A DNA stretch of 64,000 bases from Emergomyces orientalis (lineage: Eukaryota > Ascomycota > Eurotiomycetes > Onygenales > Ajellomycetaceae), in the NCBI GenBank assembly GCA_002110485.1, contig MOWL01000004.1, positions 496,001 to 560,000 of the forward strand, read 5' to 3'. Under the pieces are notes generated by a model that saw nothing but the letters and a program-made list of their open reading frames with translations, had not been told where the DNA came from and made no database searches. Of the stretch, positions 22,443-35,009 are shown one piece after another. Numbering within the stretch: position 1 is the first letter of the stretch; each line of letters opens with the position of its first letter. The position numbers and the translations under genes are program-made.

Positions 22443-24750
22443 ATGGCAGCCAATTTCAATTCCGATAGCCTGAGAGAGCTCCGATATCGCCTTGAAGATG
22501 CGGCCATTAAATGCTCCGAGCGTTGTCTATATCAATCCGCGAAATGGTATGCTGGGATTCTCTACCTTAAATACGACCACAGTTGCTCACACTGATCGAT
22601 TTTGTGACTTTACCTAGGGCTGCGGAAATGTTAGACTCTTTAGTTCCTTTCGAAGATATCGATGACGGCGCAGATACTGATCCCGACTCTCCAATGGAGA
22701 TAACTCCTCCCGCACCGCCCAACCCATTTCTACAGACACAAGATCCCGCAGAAGCCGCTTTAGAAGCTCGCGAAACTCATAAATATATCCTTGCCAAATC
22801 ATACTTCGACACACGGGAGTATGACCGCTGTTCCGCGGTTTTTCTGCCGCCTTCTACCTCCGCCATCCCACTCGCCCCGCTCTCCGCGAACCAGAAATCT
22901 AAAGCCCCGGTTACCCCTCAAAAATCAAAGGGCAAATCTGCTGCTTTTGGTGGGTCGGCTAGTAATGCTGCTTCTCGGAACCCCTTTCCGCGATTAAGCC
23001 AGAAGTCGCTCTTTCTGGCTCTATATGCTAAGTATCTAGCAGGGGAGAAGCGGAAAGATGAAGAAACGGAAATGGTCTTGGGTCCAGCAGATGGAGGCAT
23101 GACCGTAAACAGAGAACTTTCTGGCTTGGCACAAGGGCTCGAAGCATGGTTTACTGACCGGAAGGTGATGGGCTTGGAGGGACATGGACAGGGCTGGCTC
23201 GAATATTTATATGGGGTTATCTTGCTCAAAGGGAAAAACGAAGAAGAAGCCAAAAAGTGGCTGATCAGGAGTGTTCACTTTTACCCCTTTCATTGGGGAG
23301 CTTGGCAAGAATTAAATTATCTTCTTGCCAATACGGAAGATGTAAATATATTCTGTTCTCTTTTCACTTCCATATTCGCCACAGAAACTAACAGTTTTAC
23401 CCTAGTTGAAACGGATTGCTGACCAACTCCCTCAAAATATAATGACACTTATATTCCACATATATTGTAGCCAGGAACTTTATCAGGCTACAGAAGATAC
23501 ACACCACATGCTGACGGAACTCGAGGACATATTCCCAAGCAGCGCATTCCTTAAAACCCAACGAGCTCTGCTGTTTTATCACTCAAAAGGTACTAAAGGT
23601 ACTCCAGCCCTAAGCTCCCTCGCATTTCTCATTGTTAACTCAAACCCTCCCCACAGATTTGAAAGACGCCTCTCGCCTTTTCTCTGAACTTCTTATTACC
23701 GATCCCCACCGCCTCGATAGCCTCGACCATTACTCCAATATTCTTTACGTCATGGACGCCCGACCTCAGCTCGCCTTCGTAGCCCAAATGGCAACCGCTA
23801 CGGATAAATTCCGCCCAGAAACATGCTGCGTAGTAGGCAACTATTACTCCCTCAAATCCGAACATGAAAAGGCAGTCATGTATTTTCGGCGCGCCCTAAC
23901 ACTAGATCGCAACTTTTTATCCGCCTGGACCCTAATGGGCCACGAATATATCGAAATGAAAAACACTCATGCTGCAATCGAATCCTACCGACGCGCCGTC
24001 GACGTCAACCGAAAGGATTATCGCGCCTGGTACGGCCTGGGACAAGCCTATGAAGTCCTCGATATGGCATTCTACGCCCTATTCTACTACCATCGCGCGG
24101 CCGCTCTTCGCCCATACGATCCAAAAATGTGGCAAGCCATCGGCGCATGTTATGCCAAAATGGGTCGTCCCGAACAAAGTATCCGAGCCCTTAAACGTGC
24201 TCTGGTTGCGAGATCGTATTATGACACGGGCGGTGCTGGAGGTGTCAGCTCGTTTAATAGTGCAGCCTCAGCCAGCTTTCGGCATCCGTCCCACGGGGCC
24301 AATACATCAAATGCAAAACGCATCCTTGATCCGGATACATTACATCAAATTGCAACATTGTACGAACGTCTTGGTGACGAAGAGGAGGCAGCCGCATACA
24401 TGGAGCTTACTCTTCAGCAGGAAACGGGACAGACGGATCCTGACGACGACGCTGCTGATGACAATGAGGACGCAGATGGGGACGGGGATGGAAATGGAAA
24501 TGCCGCGCGTCGCATTTCTTCGTTCACCCAGCGCTCCACTGATGACAGGGATGACGAACCGGCTGGTACAGGCGTCACTGCCACGACCAGTAAGGCGCGT
24601 TTGTGGTTGGCACGTTGGGCGCTGAAACATGGCGAGCTGGACCGAGCTGATTTGTTGGCTGGCGAGCTTTGCCAGGATGGGATTGAGATTGAAGAGGCGA
24701 AGGCATTGATGAGGGATGTTAGGGCGAGGAGGGAGGGAGGTGGAATTTGA
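22443..24750 (+). CDS. cdc23: Anaphase-promoting complex subunit 8 (Cdc23)
   Basis: Apc8/Cdc23 is a TPR scaffold subunit of the APC/C ubiquitin ligase that drives mitotic exit. Exons are 22443-22546, 22618-23341, 23406-23589 and 23657-24750, giving 701 residues. The N-terminal Apc8 domain starts at SLRELRYRLEDAA, with YILAKSYFDTREYDRC typical of the family. TPR repeats dominate the second half (CCVVGNYYSLKSEHEKAVMY, then repeats through WYGLGQAYEVLDM and WQAIGACYAKMGRPEQ). Two low-complexity inserts are present: a Ser/Ala/Lys segment near residue 120-160 and an acidic Asp/Gly/Asn segment near 590-630. Start is the first ATG; exon 1 to 2 joins within TGG of AKWAAEML. Confidence 0.95.
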
Positions 24751-25207
24751 ACAATTGACAATCCACTTCCCTCCCGCGCGCTTGTTCGTCAGTGGGTGGA
24801 TGATGGTATGAACGCCTGAGCCTGCCTTATTTCTACATGTTAATTTTACATCCTAAAATACTGCGGGATATGGGGATGTTTTGCAGATCCCATAGTGTCA
24901 GGCTGTTTATTCGGAGTTGCGAAACTGCAGATGCGGCGTATTCGGCGCAGGCCCTTTTTCCCCTCTCTTTTATTTTTGACAACTGCGGATATTCCCATTA
25001 GCGAACGACCATAATAAAGGTCCAACTGCGTTATGCATTATGAATTAGTTATTAAACATCGTCCATGAATGGGGGAGTAATATATACAGCTATTAATGTA
25101 TACGACAATATCGCCCCTTGCATAATAATAACAAATATTACACAGGTATAGGCAAGCCTCAACGCGGAAAATCCATACAAGCCTGATAAATGTGCAAGTC
25201 TCTGGTA
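24751..25207. other. Short convergent gap
   Basis: AT-rich 3' flank shared by the convergent Apc8 and DNA ligase genes. I see no further feature. Confidence 0.5.
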
Positions 25208-28200
25208 CTATACCAATGATAAAACCTCTCTCCAATTCCAACTTAACTGAACGTCCACGCTCGTAGTTCGTGACGACGAAGCGACCCCAACTATGTCGCT
25301 TTTCCTTCCACCCTTTACTATCTCCTCACAGCTCCTATCTGAACTATTGAAATTAAATCTCTTCCGCTTCAGCGTCCGACTCCGCTCGCAAGACGCCTTA
25401 CCATATCCCCACTTCAAACATCCAGCGAAGACCCGTTTACCAAACTTCTCCCACTGTTCTCGAATCTTTTCGAGCTCTTCTGTTTGATTACTTTCAAATA
25501 GACCGTGCTGCAACAATGCTTCGCAGCGGAGGAAAATTATTTTCCCTTTTTGAGATGGTACACCGCTGGTCCGCTGTTTGGTAGCAAGTGCGTTGCCAAT
25601 GCGAGCAATGTCAGATGCTACTTGTGGCGCATTGACAGAAGTAGATTCAACGAGGACGACACCACGGCAATTGGAAAATCGACGCGGCCTGTCCGGGCAG
25701 CCGGAATGAGGGGGGCATTTGCTTGAGGGTTTGGGATAAAGCACCTTCTCGAGGAAATCGGTGATCGAAGCTGTTACGAGTTGGTTGGTGTTAAGGAAAA
25801 AGCCGTCGGCTTTATCATGAGATATTCCAGTCCCTATCAAGATGGGTTCTTTGGAGAAAAATGATGGGACCTCAAGAGGGAGAGGGATAGGCTTGCTGCC
25901 GAAACTAACGGACGTCAGGACAGATAAGTTGCTCCCCCCCAAACTAACATTCAGTCCAGGTGAACACTGTTGTTCTTGGTAAGGATGGTGGCCTGGTCCT
26001 TTTCCCTGGCTTAATCTAGGGGAATAAAGTGACTCGTCTTCGCTGCGCTCTGTAAGCCTCGCTGAACATTCTATTTCGTTGTCAAGATCTGTTGTGGCTT
26101 CGGCTTCACGGCCACTGGTACTGGTACACGTTTGAGCTTGGTTGGGCTGGGGTAAGTTGGTGAGGTCTGCCAGGTGTCGGTTGACTGAGCTGTCTTGGGA
26201 GGGGGCCATATCGGTGTTTGCTGTTGTTTGGGTATTATCCGAGTGTATTGCGATACACGGTTGTAGCGATCTCGCAATCTTAGATCGTTTCTTACCCACG
26301 GTTCTCGAGTCCCTTCGGCCAATATCAATCTCCCTTCGTTTCCCTACTGGAGTCGCGGGTCTCAACAGATTTGCATGAACATGATGGGGCGATTTATCTA
26401 CAACATTCTGCTCCTTTATAGGCAAAGGACTCCTTGTTGTATTGGGCGGTCCATTGGCTAAGTCGGTTGGTGAGACGGTTGAAGCCAAAGACACTGACGA
26501 CTGTTCGGATGCTTCAATAATATACCCTGGCTTTCCATCTACCGCATCTAGTTTCTCTTCCCATAGGACGGCTTCCTGTGGTAGTTCATCCGTGGGGACT
26601 GAGTTGGCTTTTTTAGCCAACTCTTGCAGCTCTTCTAGGGTTGTAGCATCCTCAACGCCCCGGTCCGTATGTATTTTTAGAACACGAGGAAATCGCAGCG
26701 TGAAATAGTTCACCCCTGCTGGCTTCTCAAAGCCACTGCCGATCATCTCGACCACAAAGGGGCTTTTGAAAAGCACTTGCACTCTAGGGAGTTGTACCTG
26801 GTCGCTTTTTATGGTAAATGGGGCAACTTCATCATCCACATCACAACTGCAAAATTGACCAAATTGATTTAGTGTTCGTATAAGTTGAATGTTTTACATT
26901 GTGTCGATTCAGGACGTCCACGACGCGAAATGTCGGTCGCGCATCATACGAGTATTTCGAACCGCTATCGCGGCATCCCACGAAGAATGATGACCATTTA
27001 ACGGCTCTAATGCCTCCAAGTTTAGCAGCCTCACGAGCATCATATCTCGCCCCGATCAGGGCAAAATCTGCGGTATCCCCGATCCCTGCAATATAGTCCT
27101 TTTTCAACTTAATCCAATGGCCAAAATTCGAGTCTTCTTGCTGCTCGATAGTGAAGTATGGCTCTTCGCTGCCTTTTAGAACGAGACCTTCCCAACGCTG
27201 TGAGATCGCCGTGACGAAAGATTCTTTCAAAGCCTCCTGACTGTTTGACAATGAAAAATCGATATACTCCTGCTCCACGATCCCAGCGCGCCCGTCAATA
27301 GGGTGGACAATTTCCCACAGCAATGCCCTGCGTTCTCTATATGACTTTGGCAAACAAACGTGATCGTCAATCAATAATATATCAAATAGCATTATATATA
27401 GATGCTCATAGGAATGTGGCCTGGCCCTTGTCAGCTATGGTATCAAATGCAGTTCTCAACAGGATATTATACATACGGGGAGTCATTTTCAGTTCCAATG
27501 AAGGAGCCAGATCTGAGGACGTGCTTCCGCAGTTTATGAAAGGGCAATAGTTTTGATTCTACGTCACTCCAAACGAGAAGTTCTCCTTCTAAAATGCAAT
27601 TCTTGGAAATCTTGCAGCTAGATTTTCCAACTCTTAAGCACTCTTTCAGAGTAGAATGAATGCCCCTTCTGTCCGCAGTTGAGTCTTTGCCACTCTTCGA
27701 AAAGATCTGTATACCGCCCAAGTCTTTGGAAAGGTCAATATGTATCTGACAATACTCTCCATCATATTTCCGTTCGACGCTCATGGTGCGTTTTCCTGCC
27801 ATCTTACAACAATGTTCGATGCCCCTGGCTTTATAAAACATTGGCCTTCCAACTTTCACTCCGACGGTAAGGGATATATGAGAAGAGGCGAATGAAACCA
27901 AAAGCTTAGCATAGTTAGGATCCGGGCGCCAAGGAAATCGTTTCATAGGATCGCGGCTCAATAAGTCGACGGCTGCCGCAAATGAATCCTGCAATAGTAG
28001 CAGATCGGGAAGAAGGAAATGGAAATTCCGAAGTACCAAGCGAGGCGGTAAGGTTAAGGGACTGAGATCTTTCAAAATGACCCTTGTAAACCACTTCGCA
28101 TCACGGCTTGTCAATCGTCGTAAAATTGGCCCAAGCGCTTCATCCACGCTGACAGCAGTTCGCTGGCGCCTCACCTCTGGGCCAGAGAACCGACATCTCG

Positions 28201-28627
28201 ACGCAATATGATTTAAGACAGCATCGATTTCTTCAACGGTTACTCCTGATTCTTCAGGGTAGTCGTCCTCCGCCTGCCTCATCACGATTTCCAACCACTG
28301 GCCCAGATCCCCGTTCCCACATGTTCTGTACGAATCCAGGTCCCGCCTCCTGGAAGTCCCAAGTAGAAGACACCTGCCAAGAACTTTTACGAGCGATGGC
28401 TCCTTTAATCCAAATACTCTCTCTGGGCGCCTTTCTGGGAACAGACATGATAGCAGAGCAAGGCGGTCCGTCTCTCCGCCGTGGATTTGTTTTCCATGTT
28501 GGTTAAACCAATTGACAATCGTAGCAACGTCGGGGTTTCTATTCCTCGACGCCGTAGATGCCTTCAGAATGAAGTTGGTTTCGAGGCTCGTAAAGAGATC
28601 GCACACATAGGAAAATTTAAAGCCCAT
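25208..28627 (-). CDS. ATP-dependent DNA ligase, LIG4-like, with an unresolved frame break
   Basis: The nucleotidyltransferase signature is clear: motif I ERKYDGEY (Lys287 would carry AMP), motif III LFDILLIDD, motif IV WEGLVLKG and motif V HWIKLKKDY. An N-terminal helical ligase domain precedes it (MGFKFSYVCDLF onward). Exon 1 is 27478-28627 or one base longer (phase 2, GTATGT donor at 27476), and exon 2 starts at 27426. The C-terminal frame (25208-26846) begins within the OB-fold and continues into a long poorly conserved tail, possibly a decayed BRCT region. Exon 2 and the C-terminal frame do not join in phase. The obvious intron 26847-26897 (GTAAAA...TTTTGCAG) leads to an immediate TGA, and reading through also stops. 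So the gene has a 1-nt shift, an error in the sequence, or an atypical splice. It is related to DNA ligase IV, but whether it is the NHEJ enzyme or a paralogue is not settled. Confidence 0.82.
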
Positions 28628-29165
28628 ATCATAACAGCAAATGGGTATTCAATACCTTAAACAATCGGGCCGGCTATTACCACAAGGCGCGCATCACGTA
28701 AACAAATGGAAGTGGAGGCCGCAAAGGACAGATTGAGATATCGGAAATCTCGTTTATAACCAAACACAGACAATAGCCTGGAAAAATATATACGTGTTAT
28801 CAGAGCAATTTATAGTATTAGACGCAAAAATGAAGTATGATACCCTCGAGCTTACTGAGAGACCCGATGGTGCATTTTCTCGGCGACACGAATATATCGC
28901 CAAATCACATGACAATGGGATCCATGGTTGGGAATTATCCATTCATTCAAATTATTCGCCGCCTACGAAAAACTAGTTGGAGAATATTTTCTATTGGACC
29001 TAAAGTAAATTGGAAGGCCTTCATACGTGGCCAGCGCCCATAAGTTCATCCGGATACCCACTCCCAACGCCTGGCTGTACTCCGTAGTGAACCAGTGTTC
29101 CTAGCCACCAATTGTAGTCTAACAAAATACACCGATGAGAAATTCCAGCGATAGAGAGGAGCCAT
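28628..29165. other. Promoter of the ligase gene and 3' flank of prp9
   Basis: A 538-bp AT-rich interval between two minus-strand genes. It contains GCATCACGTAAACA near 28690, a near-palindromic CACGT-type site. No gene is visible. Confidence 0.4.
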
Positions 29166-30805
29166 TTACAAGATACCTTGCTTCTGAAGACTGTTTTTTT
29201 CATACCGTCAGCACAATGTCAGGTTCATAGTGAAGCGCGCGTGATATACGTACTCGAGATAGATTCGCTCTGGCATTACATTGCCTTCAGCATCCTCCAT
29301 TTGCACCACGTTTTCTCTAGATTCCTTCTCCTTCTTCCGATCCTCTTCAAGCTTCTCCCAAAGTTTCAGCGCTTCCTCGATTTTGGTGATCTCTCGGAAT
29401 AAACTGGTCTGCTGTGTAATTCCAAGACACCTCAACCCATAAATGTGTCTCGCCTCTGAAAAGTGCTTGTCAAAGGCTCGTCGTCCCATATAGACAAAAT
29501 TACCGCAAATTTCACACGGCAGTTCTACTCCCAAACCATGCAGTTTGTAGAGCCAGTAGGGGATTGGTTTTCCATCCCAAGCCAGGGGTAGCTTAAGGGG
29601 GTTGTTGATTCTCTCCTCATTATCACTGTCGGAATCAGAATCGCCGTGGCGGATTCCAGGCGGTTCTGCACTCTCTGCGAAGAGAGCATCAAGTTCCATT
29701 TGCCGTTCTCTCTCCGTCATTCCCTGTTTCCGTTCCACATTTATCCGCGTGGCTTTTCTTTCTTCTTTGAGAGTTGTGGCCAGTGATCGAACCCGGTGTT
29801 CTCTTTCCGCGATCGCACGCTCCTTCAAGCGACGAACCGCGGACTCGCCATTTGTTCGGGGTGTAGAACCGTTGGCGATGGATCCGTTAGCTTTACGAGC
29901 CTCTGCAGCGCGAATGTGCTTCTTCCCTGTAAGGTGATTCCTATATACATTTTCGTTTTTGAATTCTCTCTCACAATCGGGACACCAAATTCCCTCGCCC
30001 GTTCCTTCAGTTTTGGGGCCGGAAGAAGTTTCTGTTGCCGTCATTTCGTCTTCCCACCCAGGAACTTTGCTTTCTTGCCATAGCTTCTCGAACTCTTCGT
30101 CGTAACCGCTGAAAAGCTTCTCAAGAGGCTCCAAGGGCTTAACGCGCTTTATAAAGCTCTCTAAGTAGGCAGCAAGGTCTCCAACATACTGGAAGTACTT
30201 ATCAGTGAGCTTGCTGCTGCGTTTGATGGGTAGCTGTGGTGGTGTGAACGCGTCAAATAGGTCAAGGTATTGTAGGTATGTGAGCCGCTTCACGCCTGGT
30301 AAATTTAGGTAGTCCTCGTGGAGCTTTGTGAGATCGAAAAACTGGCCGTATGATTCTTCTCCGGTAAACATATTCTCCACTTCCATCCCAAAACCTTCAC
30401 TCTCTCCTGGATGTCTTCTCTTATATGCTCGCTCGAGGTTCTCAACATGCTCATTAGGGTATCGCCGATGGAAATCTTTTATCTCATCTAACCGTTTATA
30501 GAATTCATCGAAGGGTTCGCCAGTTGAGATGGCCTGAATCTCTTTTGCGCGTAGCCCTTCCGCATCCTTGTAGATATCTAACAGCCTTTCCGATTGTTGC
30601 TGAATACGATCAAGAAAGCCTGCAATCTGATGGTCTCGATTTAACCGGTCCCGAATCTGCGAAAAATTAGATATCTAAAACTATGCGGTAAAGGAAATGA
30701 ACAGGGGAGACATACGTTACGGGGTGCGTCTGTTACCCGGTCACTGATCCCCTGCTCAAGTCTCTCCAAGTCCTCGTGGATAAATCGCTGATCTTCAATC
30801 AACAT
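29166..30805 (-). CDS. prp9: Splicing factor 3A subunit 3 (SF3A3 / Prp9)
   Basis: A component of the SF3a complex of U2 snRNP, needed for prespliceosome assembly. Exons are 30716-30805, 29254-30656 and a 25-bp last exon 29166-29190, giving 505 residues. It begins MLIEDQRFIHEDLERLE, the family start. The SF3a60 N-terminal helices follow. A C2H2-type matrin zinc finger lies mid-protein (WCPDCEREFKNENVYRNHLTGKKH, split here as CPDCEREF and RNHLTGKKH). A second C-terminal zinc finger of U1-like type reads LPCEICGNFVYMGRRAFDKHF. The tiny last exon restores the conserved end DLQKQGIL; without it the frame ends in non-homologous residues. It shares a 297-bp divergent promoter with fal1. Confidence 0.95.
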
Positions 30806-31102
30806 GCTTGCGACGGTTCGATTATGTCTTAATTTCCCGTGTTGGGCTCCAGAAATTCGTTACCTTACAGACACTAACTGCGGTCAATTTGCTCGACTTT
30901 GATATGGCAAAAGTTCGGGGAACAAAAGGGCGTCACGTGAGTTGTCAAACAAAGCAAACTACTCAGAACTTAGCCCTTTCAAGTTTTGACTGCGCAAAGC
31001 TTCAATTCAGTTTTCAAGACAGCTATCGCAGTGAAGGTCCCTGTCATTTGGGCATATTATTATTCCGATTTATCGATCAACCCGAATATCTGACTACTCA
31101 TC
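30806..31102. promoter_or_regulatory. Divergent promoter, prp9 / fal1
   Basis: A 297-bp interval between two divergent start codons, both genes acting on RNA. It contains the 8-bp palindrome TCACGTGA at 30933-30940, a strong bHLH-type site. Shared control is inferred. Confidence 0.5.
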
Positions 31103-32476
31103 ATGGCGGAAGGAATTGATAGGATGGCGGAGGGTACGTATTTTCACCCATATTCTTCTTCACCTCTTCTCTAACCCCTGCGACAGAGAGGATGGAGTTC
31201 ACGACATCAAAAGAGGTGACTGTTGCACCAACCTTTGAGGACATGCACTTGAAGGAGAACCTCTTGCGGGGCATCTATGCATACGGGTACGAATCGCCTT
31301 CAGCCGTGCAGTCTCGTGCAATCGTCCAAATCTGCAAAGGTCGGGATACCATTGCGCAGGCCCAGTCAGGTACTGGTAAGACTGCGACGTTCTCAATCAG
31401 TATTCTACAGGTTATCGATACAGTTCTGAGGGAAACACAAGGTCAGTTTTGTTTCTTACCTCACTATTTTACCAGTTTCTAATACGTTTTGTATAGCTCT
31501 TGTCTTATCGCCCACGCGAGAGCTTGCCACCCAAATCCAGTCCGTCGTTATGGCCTTGGGAGATTACATGAATGTACAATGCCACGCGTGTATCGGCGGC
31601 ACTAACGTTGGTGAGGATATCCGGAAGCTGGACCATGGCCAGCATGTGGTTTCGGGCACTCCCGGCCGTGTTGCTGACATGATCCGCCGTCGCCATCTTC
31701 GCACCCGTAATATCAAAATGCTGGTACTTGACGAAGCCGACGAGCTCCTAAACCGCGGATTCCGTGAGCAAATCTATGATGTTTACCGTTATCTTCCTCC
31801 TGCCACGCAGGTTGTAGTCGTTTCTGCCACTCTCCCCTATGACGTTCTTGACATGACGACAAAGTTCATGACTGACCCAGTGCGCATTCTGGTCAAGCGT
31901 GACGAGTTGACGCTGGAAGGACTGAAACAATACTTCATCGCGGTGGAGAAAGAAGAATGGAAATTCGACACCCTTTGCGACCTCTATGACACTCTCACAA
32001 TCACCCAGGCCGTTATTTTCTGCAATACGCGACGCAAGGTAGACTGGCTTACGGACAAGATGCGCGAAGCCAACTTTACGGTCTCCAGCATGCATGGTGA
32101 AATGCCGCAAAAGGAACGTGATAGCATTATGCAAGATTTCCGACAAGGAAACTCCCGTGTTCTTATCTCCACGGATGTCTGGGCTCGAGGTATCGATGTG
32201 CAGCAAGTATCTCTAGTCATCAATTACGACCTCCCCAGCAACCGTGAAAACTATATCCACAGAATTGGACGAAGTGGCCGCTTCGGACGGAAAGGTGTTG
32301 CTATCAACTTCGTCACCAGTGAGGATGTCAGGATTTTAAGAGATATCGAGTTGTACTACTCAACCCAGATCGATGAGATGCCAATGAATGGTAAGTCGTT
32401 TGCCTCCGTAGCCGGCCGGTGTTGCATTTGTTCTTGTGGCTAACATAATTCAATAGTTGCCGACCTTCTCACGTAG
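31103..32476 (+). CDS. fal1: DEAD-box RNA helicase Fal1 / eIF4A-III
   Basis: An eIF4A-subfamily ATPase. In yeast Fal1 acts in 18S rRNA maturation; in animals eIF4A-III is the exon-junction-complex core. Exons are 31103-31133, 31187-31441, 31497-32390 and 32457-32476, giving 399 residues, the canonical size. All motifs are intact: Q motif (PSAVQSRAI), I (AQSGTGKT), Ia (PTRELA), II (DEAD in VLDEADELL), III (SAT), IV (VIFCNT), V (ARGIDV) and VI (HRIGRSGRFGRKG). The short first and last exons encode MAEGIDRMAE and the conserved end VADLLT. The last intron is GTAAGT...CAATAG. A filamentous fungus may use this protein in both roles; the sequence alone does not say. Confidence 0.97.
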
Positions 32477-35009
32477 TTGCGCTCTCCGTTGGAGCAGAAG
32501 GGTGGAGCATTCTTTTTCTCTTCTTTTGACGATTGCAATATGTAGATGCAGCGAGACATTCATTCGACTCTATTTTCCACTGGTGGGATCTGAGATGGGT
32601 TGGCCCACGGCACAATCATTCTTTTGCAGCCTTGAATGCCATAAGATGCGTGTCGTCAGGGCCAGTGTAATTGTGTGGAGGAAAGGGGATATATTCTAAA
32701 TTGGTACGTTCAGAAATTCGTGACTTTCTATACAGATTCTTTGACTATTGATCTTCAGCTACCGCAATTCGTTTTATGAAACCCAAACTGACTTCCCGTT
32801 TCACATCATATATTTATCAGAAATACTTTACTTTTTTTCAACGAAATTACTGCCTACGGCCATCCCAAAGGGGCCGCTAACGGCGCACTGTATTTGCGTC
32901 CATATCCGTTCGATCCTCGGTTTCTTATCTCTCCTGAAATCCAAAATCTAAATTGAGACCTCGTCAAGGCCCCTGTCACGAACCAGCGAACATGACATAG
33001 TTCACCTATCCCAGGTCTGTTCGCCATAAAATTAGGCAATGCAAACTTTAGCTTTTTCAATTCATTAAATGACGTTAAATTTCAATGATTTCTGTTATGA
33101 GGCGGATATTGGGTGGGCACCAATAGGTAGATAGCGAAGAAGGATTGAAATTTATGTAGAAAAAAAAGTTTAAACCCCCCCCCCCCCCCCCCCCCGGGGG
33201 CCCTTTTCTAGAGTAGACCGAACAATTCAGTTGGCAGAATGCTGAGTGGTTCAGCTAATAAAATATATAACTGAAGTATAAACCAGGCGAGTCCCAAGTC
33301 CTTCCCCCATTTCTCCCGTTGAAACTGGCATCCTACCGGATAACCGCCAGGCCTCAAAAGATCAGCCACCCAACTAGGGATAGGTATAGCTTGTTTCATT
33401 CGAACTCTTGATATGATACGCGTCTATGCAGCCAGCTTTAACGAGAGCAGGGAAGATTCGGAGGGCACAAAATAGTTGTAATTTCATATATCAAACCTTT
33501 CCGTCCCCGTTAACGCATTTCTACCTCATCGTTGCCAGAAGACAGCAATATATTTTGGTGGAATTCAAACCCCAGAACAAATTCAAACAACATATAGACG
33601 AGATATTCTATCAACAAAAATGACCTCATTACAATAACAGAGAAACAGGTCTAGAATGGACAATTAGGCACCGTAGGTAGGTATGATATACTCCGATTTC
33701 CTCTCACACATACATACGTATGATATAGCCAAAAACGAGAACTTTAAAAAAGTAATACGTATCACGCCTCGTTCTCTGAACAAATATACCTAGCTACATA
33801 GGTATCTTATATATTATTCTACCATAAGTCCTATATTATCCTAAATCACAATTGCCTGCTCCCGTACATGTCGAAATCACACCGATACCCGTATAACCGC
33901 AACCGAGTTCATCTTATCCATCCATTCCACGCACCACGCTCCGAGGTCCATTCTCAACTCCAACAATCAAACAAACAAACAAACAAAATAAATATACGCA
34001 AGGGAAAAGAAATGATGGGAGATGGCATAGTGATGGGGATGGAAAAGCAAAAACCTATCGAAAAGGGAGAAGAGAGATAGGGGCAAAAAATGTGTTGGAA
34101 AAACTTGACAGACCCATGCATGACAAAACGGAGCAGAATGGGAAAGCAAAATAAACCATAAAATAAGGATAGAGGGAAAGGAGAAAAATGAAATAGGCAA
34201 ATGTGACCCAGGAACAAGGAAATCAGGCAAAATGAGATAGAAAAAGAAAAGAAACGAATAATATCCCGCCCTGCCCCCGCTCTCCGCCCAAACCTGCACC
34301 ATTGATGCAAAAGCATAAGTTTGAATGAATAAATAAATATAATGCTATCAAGTAAAAAGCCAAAGTCAAAAAGCTGCGAATGCCAAAACTGCGATGAAGA
34401 ATGTTACTGTGAAAATTTGTAATCGTGGAATGATAAAACGGTGATGGTTATGAACGGATGAGGAGGAGAAAAAAGAAAGGGGGAATTGAATGAAAGTGAG
34501 AATGAGGATGAGGATGACTAGCGGATTGAAAAGGTCAAAAACCAAAGGAAAGACAAAGGAAAGAAATATATATATCTCCAATTAATGCCGTGTATGAGCC
34601 TTGTGTCTGGAGAGAATGGTGCGATGTATATGTGTGTTTGGAAAGGTTTTCTTGAGATATTTGACTATATATTTGAATGTCTTGGATTCATTTGTTGATT
34701 CCCTACCTTGTGGTTATTTGAGGTGGACAAAAAGAGAATAAACAAAAGCAGTTCATACAAAATAAATGGGGCACATATTTTGGTGCGGTGTTGGCGTAGG
34801 GAGGGGTGAGTTGGGGACATGTCATCTTGAGGTTGTAATGTAAGGCGGGGATGGGGTGTAATGGACTGTTTCTGATATAGTGGGATGGAATGGTATAGTT
34901 ATGCATGTATTTTGAGGTTAGGTTGGATTGCAAGAGGGAATGAGAGCCGGAGCCATTATGCATCCCTAGTGGTCAGGAGTGGTTTGCACAGCGGAACAGT
35001 ACAGCTAGT
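32477..35009. other. 2.5 kb convergent gap, simple repeats only
   Basis: AT-rich 3' flanks of fal1 and the Gid7-like gene. It holds a C21 tract (33175-33195) running into GGGGG, and CAAA repeats near 33960-33985. Long stop-free frames on the minus strand near 33.95-34.3 kb are Phe/Ser-rich readings of A-rich plus-strand sequence and are not convincing genes. Confidence 0.5.
33175..33200. repeat. C21 homopolymer next to G5
   Basis: A run of 21 C followed by 5 G. It is unusual in this AT-rich gap and prone to replication slippage and sequencing error. Confidence 0.9.

Noticed and set aside
33954..34316. Phe/Ser-rich minus-strand frames over 110-120 codons
   Set aside because: Arise from A-rich plus-strand sequence; low complexity in two frames at once.
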